A stretch of 64,000 nt of DNA from Clostridium sp. (GTDB lineage: Bacteria; Bacillota; Clostridia; Clostridiales; Clostridiaceae). The notes beneath the pieces were generated by a model, which ran no database searches, was not told the origin of the DNA, and saw only the letters and a program-made list of their open reading frames with translations. Each line of letters begins with the position of its first letter. Position 1 is the stretch's first letter. The stretch lies in assembly GCF_017888565.1 (NCBI RefSeq), contig NZ_JAGHFX010000094.1:62001-126000 (forward strand), read 5' to 3'. The translations under genes and the position numbers were made by a program. This document shows, in pieces, positions 36,627-45,657 of this stretch.

Positions 36627-36965
36627 ATGATAAAAAAAATATTTTTAACTCTAGTATTACTTATATTATTTCCTAACAGTGTTAATGCAAGTACAACATC
36701 TAATTATGCTGCACCTATACCAACTATTTCAAAAACCTATACAGAAGGTTTTTATAAATTTAATAATTCAACTAATGTAGATATAGGCATACTATTAACT
36801 ACCAACACTCCTACTAAAATCATGATCCTTGATGAAGAAATGAATATTGAATATATGAGCTTAGTACCGTATAACTATAAATTTTATCTCCGTAATATTG
36901 CCCCTGGAAAAATAATAGCACTAGTTGGTGATGGCGAAGTAGCAATATCATTTTTAACTCCTTAG
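36627..36965 (+). CDS. Secreted small protein of unknown function
   Basis: The 112-residue product starts with a clear signal peptide (MIKKIFLTLVLLILFPNSVN), with a likely cleavage after VNA-S. The mature part of about 90 residues is beta-prone (YKFNNSTNVDIGILLTTNTP, then VGDGEVAISFLTP) with no cysteine, resembling small extracellular adhesin-like or inhibitor domains in general form only. AAAGGAGAA lies upstream. A terminator of the CCGCAT family follows at 36995-37021. Confidence 0.7.
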   Translation: MIKKIFLTLVLLILFPNSVNASTTSNYAAPIPTISKTYTEGFYKFNNSTNVDIGILLTTNTPTKIMILDEEMNIEYMSLVPYNYKFYLRNIAPGKIIALVGDGEVAISFLTP

Positions 36966-36994
36966 ATAAACTCTACTATAAAATCTTCTAAATT

Positions 36995-37021
36995 CCGCAT
37001 TATTCAGGAGTGAGTATGCGG
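36995..37021 (+). terminator. Terminator of the secreted protein gene (shared stem family)
   Basis: CCGCATTATTC pairs with GAGTATGCGG, followed by TATTTTTATC. Confidence 0.85.
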
Positions 37022-37221
37022 TATTTTTATCTCTCAATAAATCCATATTGATATGTTCTTTTTATACTACATATTACTTAATTCCATAAAATTTATTAAT
37101 ATAAATCTATTTCATAATAATCTCTATATTTTTATTGAGAACTAAAAACGCACATTCTCTTTTGAATAAAGCGATATTTTCTTTAACTTATATTTAATTT
37201 TTTCTTAGTAGTATTTTAAGA

Positions 37222-37536
37222 TTATTCTTTAGTACCTATATAACCTTTCTTTCTTGCATAAAATTCTAATATATAGTTTAATCCCAAAAAAATTATTATT
37301 GTTATGATAATAAAATTTGGTTGCTTTTTACCAGTTCTATTCCACACTAAGTAAAAAGCAAGTAATAAAAGTGAATTAGCTATCCCAAAAATCAATTGTG
37401 TACTATAGTATTTAGCATTTAAAATAATATATTTATCATTTAGCATATATACACTTTTTTTATTTTTGTAGCATATCACATTGTAAATAATAAATATTGT
37501 TACGATAACGCAACCCATAATAAATAATAAATCCAT
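37222..37536 (-). CDS. Membrane protein of unknown function (104 residues)
   Basis: Three hydrophobic segments (about residues 3-20, 47-68 and 73-92) and a basic C-terminus (ARKKGYIGTKE). Loops are short. The ATG follows AAAGGGGAAAAG. It is similar in type to DUF3784-like small membrane proteins but I cannot assign a family. It stands alone. Confidence 0.6.
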   Translation of the reverse strand: MDLLFIMGCVIVTIFIIYNVICYKNKKSVYMLNDKYIILNAKYYSTQLIFGIANSLLLLAFYLVWNRTGKKQPNFIIITIIIFLGLNYILEFYARKKGYIGTKE

Positions 37537-37710
37537 AAAACTTTTCCCCTTTTATATTAATAAGAATTTAATACAATTACTAATTAATTATAAAATATAT
37601 TCCAAATACTGTACCATTCAATTTTCAAAGAAAGTTTTCATTTCTCAAATCTCAATATTCCAAATTATTCAACTAATTAACTTGTCATATTCAAACCTAA
37701 CAGTAAATTA

Positions 37711-38241
37711 TTACTCATCTAACTCTTTTACATACCTAATTAAATCCTTAATATTTTCTTTATTACAATGATATTCTGCAATATTATATGCATCTAACAT
37801 ACCTTGTTCATCCTCTGTTCTTTGTTTTTTTAATCTTAATTTTATTTTTAACATATTCATTAGAATTTTATCTGCTGTGTTTAGCTTTTTATAATCAAAT
37901 CCACCTCTCAAATAAAAAGTTTTAATATAATTTAATTGCTCTTTATTAAAATTATAATCCCATACTTGTTGAAGCTCTTCTTTTCTTCCTATGCTTGCCC
38001 CTGTTGCCCAAATAACAATTTTCTTGTTACATAATAAATCATAGTTTTTCTTTATTAATGCTAATCCGTTAATGCCCACAGCATAAAGTCCGCCACCATA
38101 AATAATTACATCGTATTTTTCAAGTTTTTCTACTGTTATATCATCAGCTACTTTTAAATCGCAATTTAGATCTTCTGAAATCCATTTTGCATATGTTTCT
38201 GTATACCCTGATTTAGATTTGTAAATAACGATTGTTTTCAT
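37711..38241 (-). CDS. Flavodoxin-domain protein
   Basis: This 176-residue protein has the FMN-binding P-loop analogue KSKSGYTETYAKWI (about residues 8-21), then YDVIIYGGGLYAVGINGLAL and IVIWATGASIGRKEE, a pattern of HemG-like flavodoxin-domain proteins. A redox role, such as electron donor or quinone reductase, is likely. RBS AGGGGG precedes the ATG. It is divergent from the MFS transporter gene. Confidence 0.85.
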   Translation of the reverse strand: MKTIVIYKSKSGYTETYAKWISEDLNCDLKVADDITVEKLEKYDVIIYGGGLYAVGINGLALIKKNYDLLCNKKIVIWATGASIGRKEELQQVWDYNFNKEQLNYIKTFYLRGGFDYKKLNTADKILMNMLKIKLRLKKQRTEDEQGMLDAYNIAEYHCNKENIKDLIRYVKELDE

Positions 38242-38601
38242 AATTCCCCCTATTAATGTTTTATTGCTAGACGTATTTATTTTATCTTTTAGAATTGTTT
38301 ACTATCTTTAATAAGCATCAAATTATACAGTTAAATTTTTGTTTGCATAAATTATCTTAAGCGTTTTATATCCAAAAGGCGCACTAAATAAAATATTTTA
38401 CTCTTTATGTAGTGACTTATATACAAAGATACTTTTGAAAGCATTGCTAAGTACATCAACATATATTGTTCATATTATATATATTTTACCAAATAATCAT
38501 TAATATGTTAATATTTTCAACATGATACTAATAAAATATATTCATTTATTGTATAATATACTTTGTAATCTTTAACTTAAATTTATAAAATGGAGGATAA
38601 C

Positions 38602-39798
38602 ATGACTTTTCCTTATAAACATACAATGTACGCTTCTTTCATTGGCTATATTGTGCAAGCAATAATAAATAATTTTATTCCACTATTATTTTTAACTTTT
38701 CAATCATCTTATAATATCCCAATTTCAAAAATAACATTTTTAGTTACTTTCAATTTTGGATTTCAATTAGTAATTGATTTTCTTGCTGCTGGATTTATAG
38801 ATAAAATAGGTTATAGGCTTTCTGTAATAATAGCTCATATTTGCGCTGGGCTAGGTCTAATATCATTAACAATTCTTCCTGAAATTTTTAGTGATCCTTT
38901 TATTGGATTATTAATTTCAGTTATGATTTATGCTATTGGTGGTGGATTAATTGAAGTTTTAATAAGTCCTATAGTAGAAGCATGTCCAACAGATAATAAA
39001 GAAGCTGCAATGAGCCTATTACATTCTTTTTATTGTTGGGGACACGTTGCTGTAGTTTTAATATCAACGATATTTTTTAGTGTATTTGGAATTTCAAATT
39101 GGAAATACCTTGCAATCTTCTGGTCTTTAATACCAATATTAAATATTTTTCTTTTTATAAAAGTTCCTATTTTACATTTAATAGAAGACGGTGAAAATAG
39201 TTTAACAATTAAAGAATTACTTTCAAACAAAGTATTTTGGCTAATGGTACTTTTAATGATATGTGCTGGAGCAAGTGAACAATCTGTTAGTCAATGGGCA
39301 TCTACTTTTGCAGAAAAAAGCCTTAATGGTAATAAAGTCCTTGGTGATTTAGCTGGTCCAATGTTTTTTGCAATAATGATGGGTATATCTAGAACAGTCT
39401 ATGGTAAAATAGGTGAAAAAATAAACCTAAAAATATCTATGATATGTTGTAGTTTGCTTTGCTTTATAAGCTATATTATTATATCCCTATCCCCCTGGCC
39501 ACTACTATCTCTTATAGGATGTGGTATTTGTGGGTTTTCAGTTGGTATTTTATGGCCTGGAACCTTTAGTATATCTTCATCGATACTAAAGAAGGGTGGA
39601 ACTGCAATGTTTGCTTTTTTAGCACTTGCAGGAGATGTAGGATGCTCACTTGGTCCAACTATTGTAGGCAGCGTATCTAGTGTTTTTAATGATAATATAA
39701 AGATTGGAATTTTATCCTCAAGCATATTCCCTATACTATTAATTATTGGAATAATTCTATCTAAAAATAATAAAAAGATAAAAATTCAAAATATATAA
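38602..39798 (+). CDS. MFS transporter
   Basis: This 398-residue protein has 12 hydrophobic segments with a central loop (IKVPILHLIEDGENSLTIKE). Conserved elements include the loop 2-3 motif AGFIDKIGYRLSV (G-x-x-x-D-R/K-x-G-R/K like) and helix 5. The most likely start is ATG 38602, since GGAGG lies only 5-6 bases upstream; an earlier ATG is inside the binding site. It resembles the fucose/sugar permease-like branch of the superfamily, but the substrate is unknown. Terminator 39799-39835 follows. Confidence 0.88.
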   Translation: MTFPYKHTMYASFIGYIVQAIINNFIPLLFLTFQSSYNIPISKITFLVTFNFGFQLVIDFLAAGFIDKIGYRLSVIIAHICAGLGLISLTILPEIFSDPFIGLLISVMIYAIGGGLIEVLISPIVEACPTDNKEAAMSLLHSFYCWGHVAVVLISTIFFSVFGISNWKYLAIFWSLIPILNIFLFIKVPILHLIEDGENSLTIKELLSNKVFWLMVLLMICAGASEQSVSQWASTFAEKSLNGNKVLGDLAGPMFFAIMMGISRTVYGKIGEKINLKISMICCSLLCFISYIIISLSPWPLLSLIGCGICGFSVGILWPGTFSISSSILKKGGTAMFAFLALAGDVGCSLGPTIVGSVSSVFNDNIKIGILSSSIFPILLIIGIILSKNNKKIKIQNI

Positions 39799-39835
39799 AA
39801 ATGAGGGGGAAACTTTAACAGCTTCTCCCTCATTT
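39799..39835. terminator. Bidirectional terminator between the MFS gene and the second kinase
   Basis: AAATGAGGGGGA pairs with TCTCCCTCATTT. It resembles the terminator at 41425-41463, in keeping with duplication of the kinase gene together with its 3' end. Confidence 0.85.
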
Positions 39836-39898
39836 CTTGAGTAATCATCATTATTGTATTTTCAATTATTTATATTATGTGTATTTTATTTTTCATTA

Positions 39899-41149
39899 TT
39901 AAATAAGTAAAGGTAATTTTATAACAAACTTAGTTAATTTCCTATTGCTTGTTACACTAATATCTCCATTATTTTTATCAACTATTTCTTTTACTATATG
40001 TAATCCAAATCCATTATCCCTATTTTTATTTTCTTTTGTAGAAAATCCTTCTTCAAAAATTCTATCAATAATCTTTTTATCAATTTCCGGTCCATTATTT
40101 TGAATGCTGATTAAAACATAATTAAATGAATAATAACTATTAATCATTAATAGCCCTTTTCCATTTAATGCATCGACAGAATTCCTTACTATATTAGAAA
40201 TAACTTTATGAAGTTCTAACTCACTTATCTTAGTATCTTTTAATTCAGCCCTTTCATCTATTAGAACATCTACTTCTTTTAAATCAGTAGAGTTCACCAC
40301 TTGAGATATAATAGAGTCCTCAGAACTTAGAACTTTAACTTGAGTTGAAATATCATTTCCATCTATTATTCCTTTTAATAATTCACCTAATTTATCATAA
40401 TTATTCATAAGATAAGCTCCATACAAATATGAAATTTGTGAGCCATAATCATGCTTTATTTTTTTCAGTTCGTTAATCTTACTTTCTAATTCTTTATTTA
40501 GTACATATACTTGCTTTGAGTTTTTATCTATATTTACAAAATGCCAAGCAATAAAAATAATAAATCCACCTAATAATACAAAAATTATTTCTTTGAATAC
40601 TGGATTGTCCTTATCACTAATAATACGTGAAAATGACATTATAAAGTCAAATACTACTGTCCCTATTATTAAAGTAATTATAGATGAAACTCTTGATTTA
40701 ATTATCAAGCTTATATTATAAATAAACTTCATATTCTTTAATACAAAATATGAAATAATAAATTGAGTAAAATACAAAATTATCATACTTGCATATATAT
40801 TATCAGAACTTGAAATATTATTAAATATTGTTAATAATATAAAAGATAAATTAGCACTTATTCCAATTATTGAATATATTATACTAAACCCAATAGTAGC
40901 TCCTAATTTATCATCTTTAAACATTAAGTTTGTTAATAGTAATTGTCCCATATGTATTACTATTATTCCTAAACTCGAGTTTCCTAATAAATAAGTACTA
41001 CCGATTATAAAAAGTGCTGTTATAGTTATTAAAATAATTGATTGTATTTTACTTTTTTTATATTGTTTATTCACACAATAATTTGATGCAATAATAAACA
41101 TAATACTTTGAATAATACTAATTATAATATCGGTCAATCCTTCGTACAT
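39899..41149 (-). CDS. AgrC-like GHKL sensor histidine kinase, copy 2
   Basis: This 416-residue protein has an N-terminal membrane domain of about six helices (residues about 5-200) as in AgrC peptide sensors, then a coiled linker, an H-box KKIKHDYGSQISYLYG (HPK10 type, with S in place of the usual N), an N-box SNIVRNSVDAL, and G-boxes QNNGPEIDKKIIDRIFEEGF and NGFGLHIVKEIVDKN. It is about 70% identical to the kinase at 41523-42782, and even the 3' flank and terminator are alike, so it is a tandem duplicate. No response regulator is encoded nearby. Start at ATG 41149 matches the paralogue. Confidence 0.92.
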   Translation of the reverse strand: MYEGLTDIIISIIQSIMFIIASNYCVNKQYKKSKIQSIILITITALFIIGSTYLLGNSSLGIIVIHMGQLLLTNLMFKDDKLGATIGFSIIYSIIGISANLSFILLTIFNNISSSDNIYASMIILYFTQFIISYFVLKNMKFIYNISLIIKSRVSSIITLIIGTVVFDFIMSFSRIISDKDNPVFKEIIFVLLGGFIIFIAWHFVNIDKNSKQVYVLNKELESKINELKKIKHDYGSQISYLYGAYLMNNYDKLGELLKGIIDGNDISTQVKVLSSEDSIISQVVNSTDLKEVDVLIDERAELKDTKISELELHKVISNIVRNSVDALNGKGLLMINSYYSFNYVLISIQNNGPEIDKKIIDRIFEEGFSTKENKNRDNGFGLHIVKEIVDKNNGDISVTSNRKLTKFVIKLPLLI

Positions 41150-41222
41150 ACTCCTCAATTCCTTTATCTTAAGTTTTTAATTATTTCTAGCATAATTTGC
41201 TCTAACTTTTTTAATATAATTA

Positions 41223-41264
41223 TTATATTAATCTATAGGATAATTTCTTTATTATTTTATTCAT
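41223..41264 (-). pseudogene. Possible 5' remnant of a second agrB
   Basis: A 13-codon frame reads MNKIIKKLSYRLI before a stop. It resembles the AgrB start (MIEKLIYRFV) and lies upstream of the duplicated kinase, where agrB-agrD would stand if the whole unit had duplicated. Further downstream frames are broken. The match is short, so this is weak. Confidence 0.3.
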
Positions 41265-41424
41265 AAAAAATACCCTTTATTAATTTAACACACTCCATAT
41301 ACATAACGCAATATTTCCTTATAATATTCTATATTTTTTAATTTTAATTTATTAATAACTTATTTTTTATAATGCTTTTTTAAATAATATTATATTTTAT
41401 AAAAAATCTAAATTGCTAGTAAAT
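41265..41424. other. AT-rich spacer between the two kinase units
   Basis: No frame or motif is recognised between the possible agrB remnant and the terminator of copy 1. Confidence 0.4.
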
Positions 41425-41463
41425 AAAAATGAGAGGGAACTTGTACATTTCCCTCTCATTTTT
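41425..41463. terminator. Terminator of the agr operon after kinase copy 1
   Basis: Two perfect 15-base arms, AAAAATGAGAGGGAA and TTCCCTCTCATTTTT, around 9 bases. It separates the first kinase from the second. Confidence 0.92.
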
Positions 41464-41522
41464 AAATAATTATTTTATTTCACTCTCAATTATTTATATT
41501 ACATATGTTCTGTATTTCATTA

Positions 41523-42782
41523 TTAAATATATAAAGGTAACTTTATAATAAACTTAGTTAAATCTTTATTACTTGATACCCTAATATTTCCATTATATTT
41601 ATCAACTATCTCTTTTACTATATGCAACCCAAATCCATTATCTCCATCTTTATTTTCTTTTGTAGAAAATCCTTCTTCAAAAATTCTATTTATAATGTTT
41701 TTATCAATTTCCGGTCCATTATTTTGGAGGCTTATTATGATATGATTATAAGAGTAATAACTATTTATCATTAATAAGCCTCTACCTTCTAATGCTTCTA
41801 TAGAATTTCTTACTATATTAGAAATAACTTTTTGAAGATCTAGTTCATTTATATCGGCATCTTTTAATTCAGCCTTTTCATCTATAAGTACATCTACACC
41901 TTTTAAATCTGTACTGTTAACTATTTGAGATATAATGGAGTCCTCTGAACTCAAAACTTTAACTTGAGTTGAAATATCATTTCCCTCTATTATTTTTTTT
42001 AATAACTCACCTAATTTTTCATAGTTTCCCATAAGATATGCACCATATAAATATGAAACTTGTGAGCCATAATCATGTTTTATTTTTTTTAGTTCAGCAA
42101 TTTTCTTTTCTAACTCCTTATTTAAAGTATATATTTCATTAGATTTCTTATTTATAATTGCAAAATACCAAGTTACGAAAATAATAAATGCACCTAATAA
42201 TAAAAATATTATTTCTTCAAATATTGGATTGTCCTTACCATTAATTATAAATGATAATGATATTATAAAATCAAGTATTATTGTCATTATAATAAAAGTA
42301 ATTATAGATGAAATTCTTGATTTAATCATTAAATATAATTTATACATAAATTTCATATTCCTTAAAACAAAATATGCAACAATATATGAAGAAAAATATA
42401 TAGTTAATATCATTAGTGAATTCATATTTTTGCTACTAACATTTATAATATTGGTAATAAAGCTAAGTATAATATTACTAATAATAGAATGTATACAAAT
42501 TATAAAATATATTATGCTAAATCCAATAATTGCTGATAATTTATCTTTATAATAGGGAGAAATCGTAAAAACCAATGATACTATATGCATTATTATAATT
42601 GATAAGCTATAATTTCCCATAAATGAGGTAATCAGTATTGTTGCTGAGGATATCACTACTGTTAATACAATTAGTTTTATTGCATTTTTTTTATATTTTT
42701 TATCAACACAATAATTTATTGTACTAATAATCATAATAGTTTGAAGCAAACTATTTATAATATCATATATCCCAGTGTACAT
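41523..42782 (-). CDS. AgrC-like GHKL sensor histidine kinase, copy 1
   Basis: This 419-residue kinase is encoded 13 bases after agrD, so it is part of the agr operon and probably the receptor for its peptide. It has a six-helix N-terminal sensor domain, the phosphoacceptor H236 in KKIKHDYGSQVSYLYG, an N-box SNIVRNSIEAL and G-boxes NGPEIDKNII and NGFGLHIVKEIVDKYNG. The H-box asparagine common in AgrC (HDYxN) is S here. The tandem paralogue lies downstream with its own terminator. No AgrA-type regulator is encoded in the window, so its partner must lie elsewhere. Confidence 0.93.
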   Translation of the reverse strand: MYTGIYDIINSLLQTIMIISTINYCVDKKYKKNAIKLIVLTVVISSATILITSFMGNYSLSIIIMHIVSLVFTISPYYKDKLSAIIGFSIIYFIICIHSIISNIILSFITNIINVSSKNMNSLMILTIYFSSYIVAYFVLRNMKFMYKLYLMIKSRISSIITFIIMTIILDFIISLSFIINGKDNPIFEEIIFLLLGAFIIFVTWYFAIINKKSNEIYTLNKELEKKIAELKKIKHDYGSQVSYLYGAYLMGNYEKLGELLKKIIEGNDISTQVKVLSSEDSIISQIVNSTDLKGVDVLIDEKAELKDADINELDLQKVISNIVRNSIEALEGRGLLMINSYYSYNHIIISLQNNGPEIDKNIINRIFEEGFSTKENKDGDNGFGLHIVKEIVDKYNGNIRVSSNKDLTKFIIKLPLYI

Positions 42783-42795
42783 ATATTAAACCCCT

Positions 42796-42924
42796 CTATC
42801 TAGTCTTTCTCATTGATTCTGGCATATCTTCTACGCCTGTGCCTGCTAAAGATGCTGGTGCTGCATTTACTAAAAGTGCTGCTAAAAATAATACAAAAGT
42901 TCCTAAACACTTCTTTATTTTCAT
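42796..42924 (-). CDS. agrD: AgrD-like cyclic peptide precursor (serine-type)
   Basis: The frame encodes 42 residues: basic start MKIKKC, a hydrophobic helix GTFVLFLAALLVNAA, then PASLAGT and an acidic tail GVEDMPESMRKTR. The tail has the VExxP/MPES pattern conserved in AgrD C-termini (for example DEVEVPKEL in Staphylococcus). Aligning the proline puts the ring end at T29 and the ring-forming residue at S25, giving a five-residue ring SLAGT closed by a lactone, with an APA exocyclic tail. ATG follows the agrB stop without a gap, with GGAGG inside agrB. The ring is unusually polar, so the exact peptide is a prediction. Confidence 0.85.
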   Translation of the reverse strand: MKIKKCLGTFVLFLAALLVNAAPASLAGTGVEDMPESMRKTR

Positions 42925-43497
42925 TTACTTCACCTCCTTCTTTTTTTCATATTTATTAAACATCAACATAGCTTGTACTAAAATTGTCCAAACTATTATT
43001 TGTGAAAGCATTGTAACTTTAAAAAGAATAATCGATAATATAGCCAATATAATTACAGTACTTATTCCAATTTTTCTATTTTTCCTAATAAGATCTTCTC
43101 TAGTAATTGGCATTTTATCATTTATAATTGGAGCTTTATTATATATAGAAAATATACTTATTAAATTTAATATAACAAAACTTATGAAGCTCAATTTATT
43201 ATTTTCAAATAAAATAATTATTAAACTTACTATTATCAGTGTGGCAATAAAACATTTTACTTGAGTATCTTCATGATATCCTCCAATAAAGGGTTTTGTA
43301 ATTGACATTATAGAAATTATTAATAGGCTTTCTTTAAAATAGCCAACTAAAGAAAATATAAAGATTATTAGTACCATCTTTATAACTTCATACACAGCAA
43401 CTTTTAAAGCATATTTAGCTTGCTCTATTTGTTCATTATTATAATTATTATACTCACCTAAATCATCAACAAACCTATATATTAATTTTTCTATCAT
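42925..43497 (-). CDS. agrB: AgrB-family peptide processing protease
   Basis: This 190-residue membrane protein has the AgrB catalytic pair in GGYHEDTQVKCF (H75 and C82), a first helix region EKLIYRFVDDLGEY and four or five further helices. AgrB cleaves the AgrD C-terminal tail and helps close the thiolactone/lactone ring before export. ATG 43497 is preferred because AAAGG lies 8 bases upstream; an upstream GTG is too close to the site. agrD starts immediately after its stop. Confidence 0.94.
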   Translation of the reverse strand: MIEKLIYRFVDDLGEYNNYNNEQIEQAKYALKVAVYEVIKMVLIIFIFSLVGYFKESLLIISIMSITKPFIGGYHEDTQVKCFIATLIIVSLIIILFENNKLSFISFVILNLISIFSIYNKAPIINDKMPITREDLIRKNRKIGISTVIILAILSIILFKVTMLSQIIVWTILVQAMLMFNKYEKKKEVK

Positions 43498-43633
43498 ATT
43501 TAACACCTTTTACTTACAGATATTTATTATATGTATATATTATACTCTAATTTTATATACTTTTCCATATTTATTATTTTTTATTTATTACCTCAACACT
43601 TTTTCATAATATACATTTTTTATATTTAAATGT

Positions 43634-43673
43634 AAAAATAATGTATCTTTAAATAAATTAAAGATACATTATT
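43634..43673 (-). terminator. Terminator of recQ, overlapping its stop codon
   Basis: Two perfect 16-base arms (43637-43652 and 43658-43673) around a 5-base loop, with T run on the minus strand. The recQ stop codon is inside the first arm of the transcript. Confidence 0.88.
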
Positions 43674-45415
43674 ATATTTAAAACTTCATCCCCATACTTT
43701 TCAAATTTCTTTTCTCCCATACCTCTAATGCTAAGTAGTTCCTCTTTATCTTTTGGAGCTTTGTTAGCAAGTTCAATAAGAGTTGAATCTGAAAATATAA
43801 TATATGGTTTTATTCCTAGAATATTGGCTTTTTCTTTTCTCCAGAATTTTAGCTTATTAAATAAGTCTTTATTTTCAATCTTTTCTTCAATATCTTCACT
43901 TAGTTTACAAATAACTTTCTCTTGAGATTTTAATACTCGAATTGATTTAGGATTTAATTTTAGCATTGAATATGTACCATCTTTTAAATTAACATACCCT
44001 AGATCTAATAAGGTTTTAATTAAATCTCTTATGAATTTACTGCTATACTCTTTCATGATTCCATATGTAGTTAATTTATCTAAATTATTTTGAATTATCT
44101 TAGGACCTTTAAATCCTCTTAAAATATCAACTAATACAGAAATTCCATATTGCTCTCTCGTTCTATATACACATGATAAAATCATTTGTGCTTCTATTGT
44201 AAAATCTCTAAGTTCTTCATTGTTTAAGCAATTGCTACAATTATTACAATATGGTTTTGCATTTTTATCTCCAAAATAATTTAAAATAAAACTTCTATAA
44301 CATTTGTTATATTCACAAAAATCCACCATACTTTGAAGCTTTCTTATTTCAATTTCTTTTCTCGTATTACCTACAGTAGTATATATCAAATATTCTAATG
44401 TTCTTATATCTTCTCTGTTATATAAAAGGTGACATTCCGTTTTTTCTCCATCCCTGCCCCCCCTACCTATTTCTTGATAATAATTTTCAAGGTTCTTACA
44501 TAGAGTAAAATGTATTATATATCTTACATTGGATTTATCTATTCCCATTCCAAAGGCATTTGTCGCAATCATTACATTAAAATTATCTTTTAAAAACTCT
44601 TCTTGGTAATAATTTTTTTCTTCATCCTTCAATCCACCATGATACTTTGCTACTTCTATTCCTCTTTCTTTTAAGTAATAGCATAAAGCATCAACTTCTT
44701 TTCTCGTCGAACAATAAACTATTCCTGAAGCTTCTTCATGATCTCTTATATAATCTTTTATAAATTCAGCTTTATCTTCTTCCTTATGTACACATATTGA
44801 TAAATTTTCTCTATCAAAACTACCTAAATATGCATATGGATTAATAAGTTCTAAAAGGTTTAAAATATCTTTTCTTACTTCTGTAGTTGCTGTAGCTGTA
44901 AATGCAGTAACTACAGGTCTAACATTTAAGCTTTTTATAAAAGGAGCTATAAATCTATAACTCTTTCTAAAATCATGTCCCCACATAGAAACACAGTGTG
45001 CTTCATCTACTGCAACTTGACTTACCCAGAGCTTTCTTAACATCTTATTAAAATATTCACTTTCTAATCTTTCTGGTGCTATATATAAAAGCTTAACTTC
45101 TCCATCATAACATCTTTTTAATATTTCCTTTATATCGTCTAAACTTTGAGTACTATTTATATATTCAGCTTTTATTCCTATATCATTGATTGAATCAACT
45201 TGATCCTTCATTAAGGATATTAAAGGAGATATAACTAAAGTAATTCCATTAAAAATTAAAGCAGGAATTTGATAACAAACTGATTTTCCTCCACCTGTTG
45301 GCATAATGCAAAGGCTATCCCTTCCCCTTAGAATATTTGATATTATTTCACTTTGTCCTTCTCTAAAGGAGTTATATCCAAAATATTTTTCTAAAACTTC
45401 CAATGCTTTATTCAT
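43658..45415 (-). CDS. recQ: ATP-dependent DNA helicase RecQ
   Basis: This 585-residue helicase unwinds DNA 3'-5' in recombination and replication-fork repair. It has Walker A MPTGGGKSVCYQIP, the DEAH-like box VDEAHCVSMWGHDFR, the motif GMGIDKSNVRYIIH, motif VI QEIGRGGRDG, the zinc-binding RQC cysteines (CNNCSNCLN preceded by CYRSF) and a C-terminal HRDC-like domain (KAPKDKEELLSIRGMGEKKF). The start ATG 45415 is chosen with AAAGGAG upstream; an earlier GTG overlaps the site. It stands alone. Confidence 0.95.
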   Translation of the reverse strand: MNKALEVLEKYFGYNSFREGQSEIISNILRGRDSLCIMPTGGGKSVCYQIPALIFNGITLVISPLISLMKDQVDSINDIGIKAEYINSTQSLDDIKEILKRCYDGEVKLLYIAPERLESEYFNKMLRKLWVSQVAVDEAHCVSMWGHDFRKSYRFIAPFIKSLNVRPVVTAFTATATTEVRKDILNLLELINPYAYLGSFDRENLSICVHKEEDKAEFIKDYIRDHEEASGIVYCSTRKEVDALCYYLKERGIEVAKYHGGLKDEEKNYYQEEFLKDNFNVMIATNAFGMGIDKSNVRYIIHFTLCKNLENYYQEIGRGGRDGEKTECHLLYNREDIRTLEYLIYTTVGNTRKEIEIRKLQSMVDFCEYNKCYRSFILNYFGDKNAKPYCNNCSNCLNNEELRDFTIEAQMILSCVYRTREQYGISVLVDILRGFKGPKIIQNNLDKLTTYGIMKEYSSKFIRDLIKTLLDLGYVNLKDGTYSMLKLNPKSIRVLKSQEKVICKLSEDIEEKIENKDLFNKLKFWRKEKANILGIKPYIIFSDSTLIELANKAPKDKEELLSIRGMGEKKFEKYGDEVLNIIMYL

Positions 45416-45485
45416 AATGTTAATCACTCCTTTCTCCTTAAAATTCTACCATATTTTCTAAGTATTAAAACACTATTTGTTAATA

Positions 45486-45647
45486 AAAGAATAAAAAATG
45501 AAAGAATAAACAGTTAAAAGTGAAAAAATTATGGATGTTTTGCTACAAAAAACTTAAAATTAAATTAGTCGAAAGCACTTTATATTCAAAAATCCTTGGG
45601 ATTTTTTCTCTAACTCCTTCATTCTTCATTCTTTCACTTTTACTATT
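45486..45647. repeat. Intergenic repeat module B, copy 3
   Basis: It begins AATGAAAGAATAAACAG, includes GATGTTTTGCTACAAAA and GAAAGCACTTTATATTC, then AAATCCTTGGGATTTTTTC, CTCTAACTCCTTC and CATTCTTTCACTTTT. Each block is matched in copy 4 at 56.1 kb. A short module A follows. Confidence 0.75.
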
Positions 45648-45657
45648 TCTGCAGTAA

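Noticed and set aside
42839-43264. 141-residue plus-strand frame across agrD/agrB
   Set aside because: It is antisense to agrB and agrD, which have clear motifs and ribosome binding sites.
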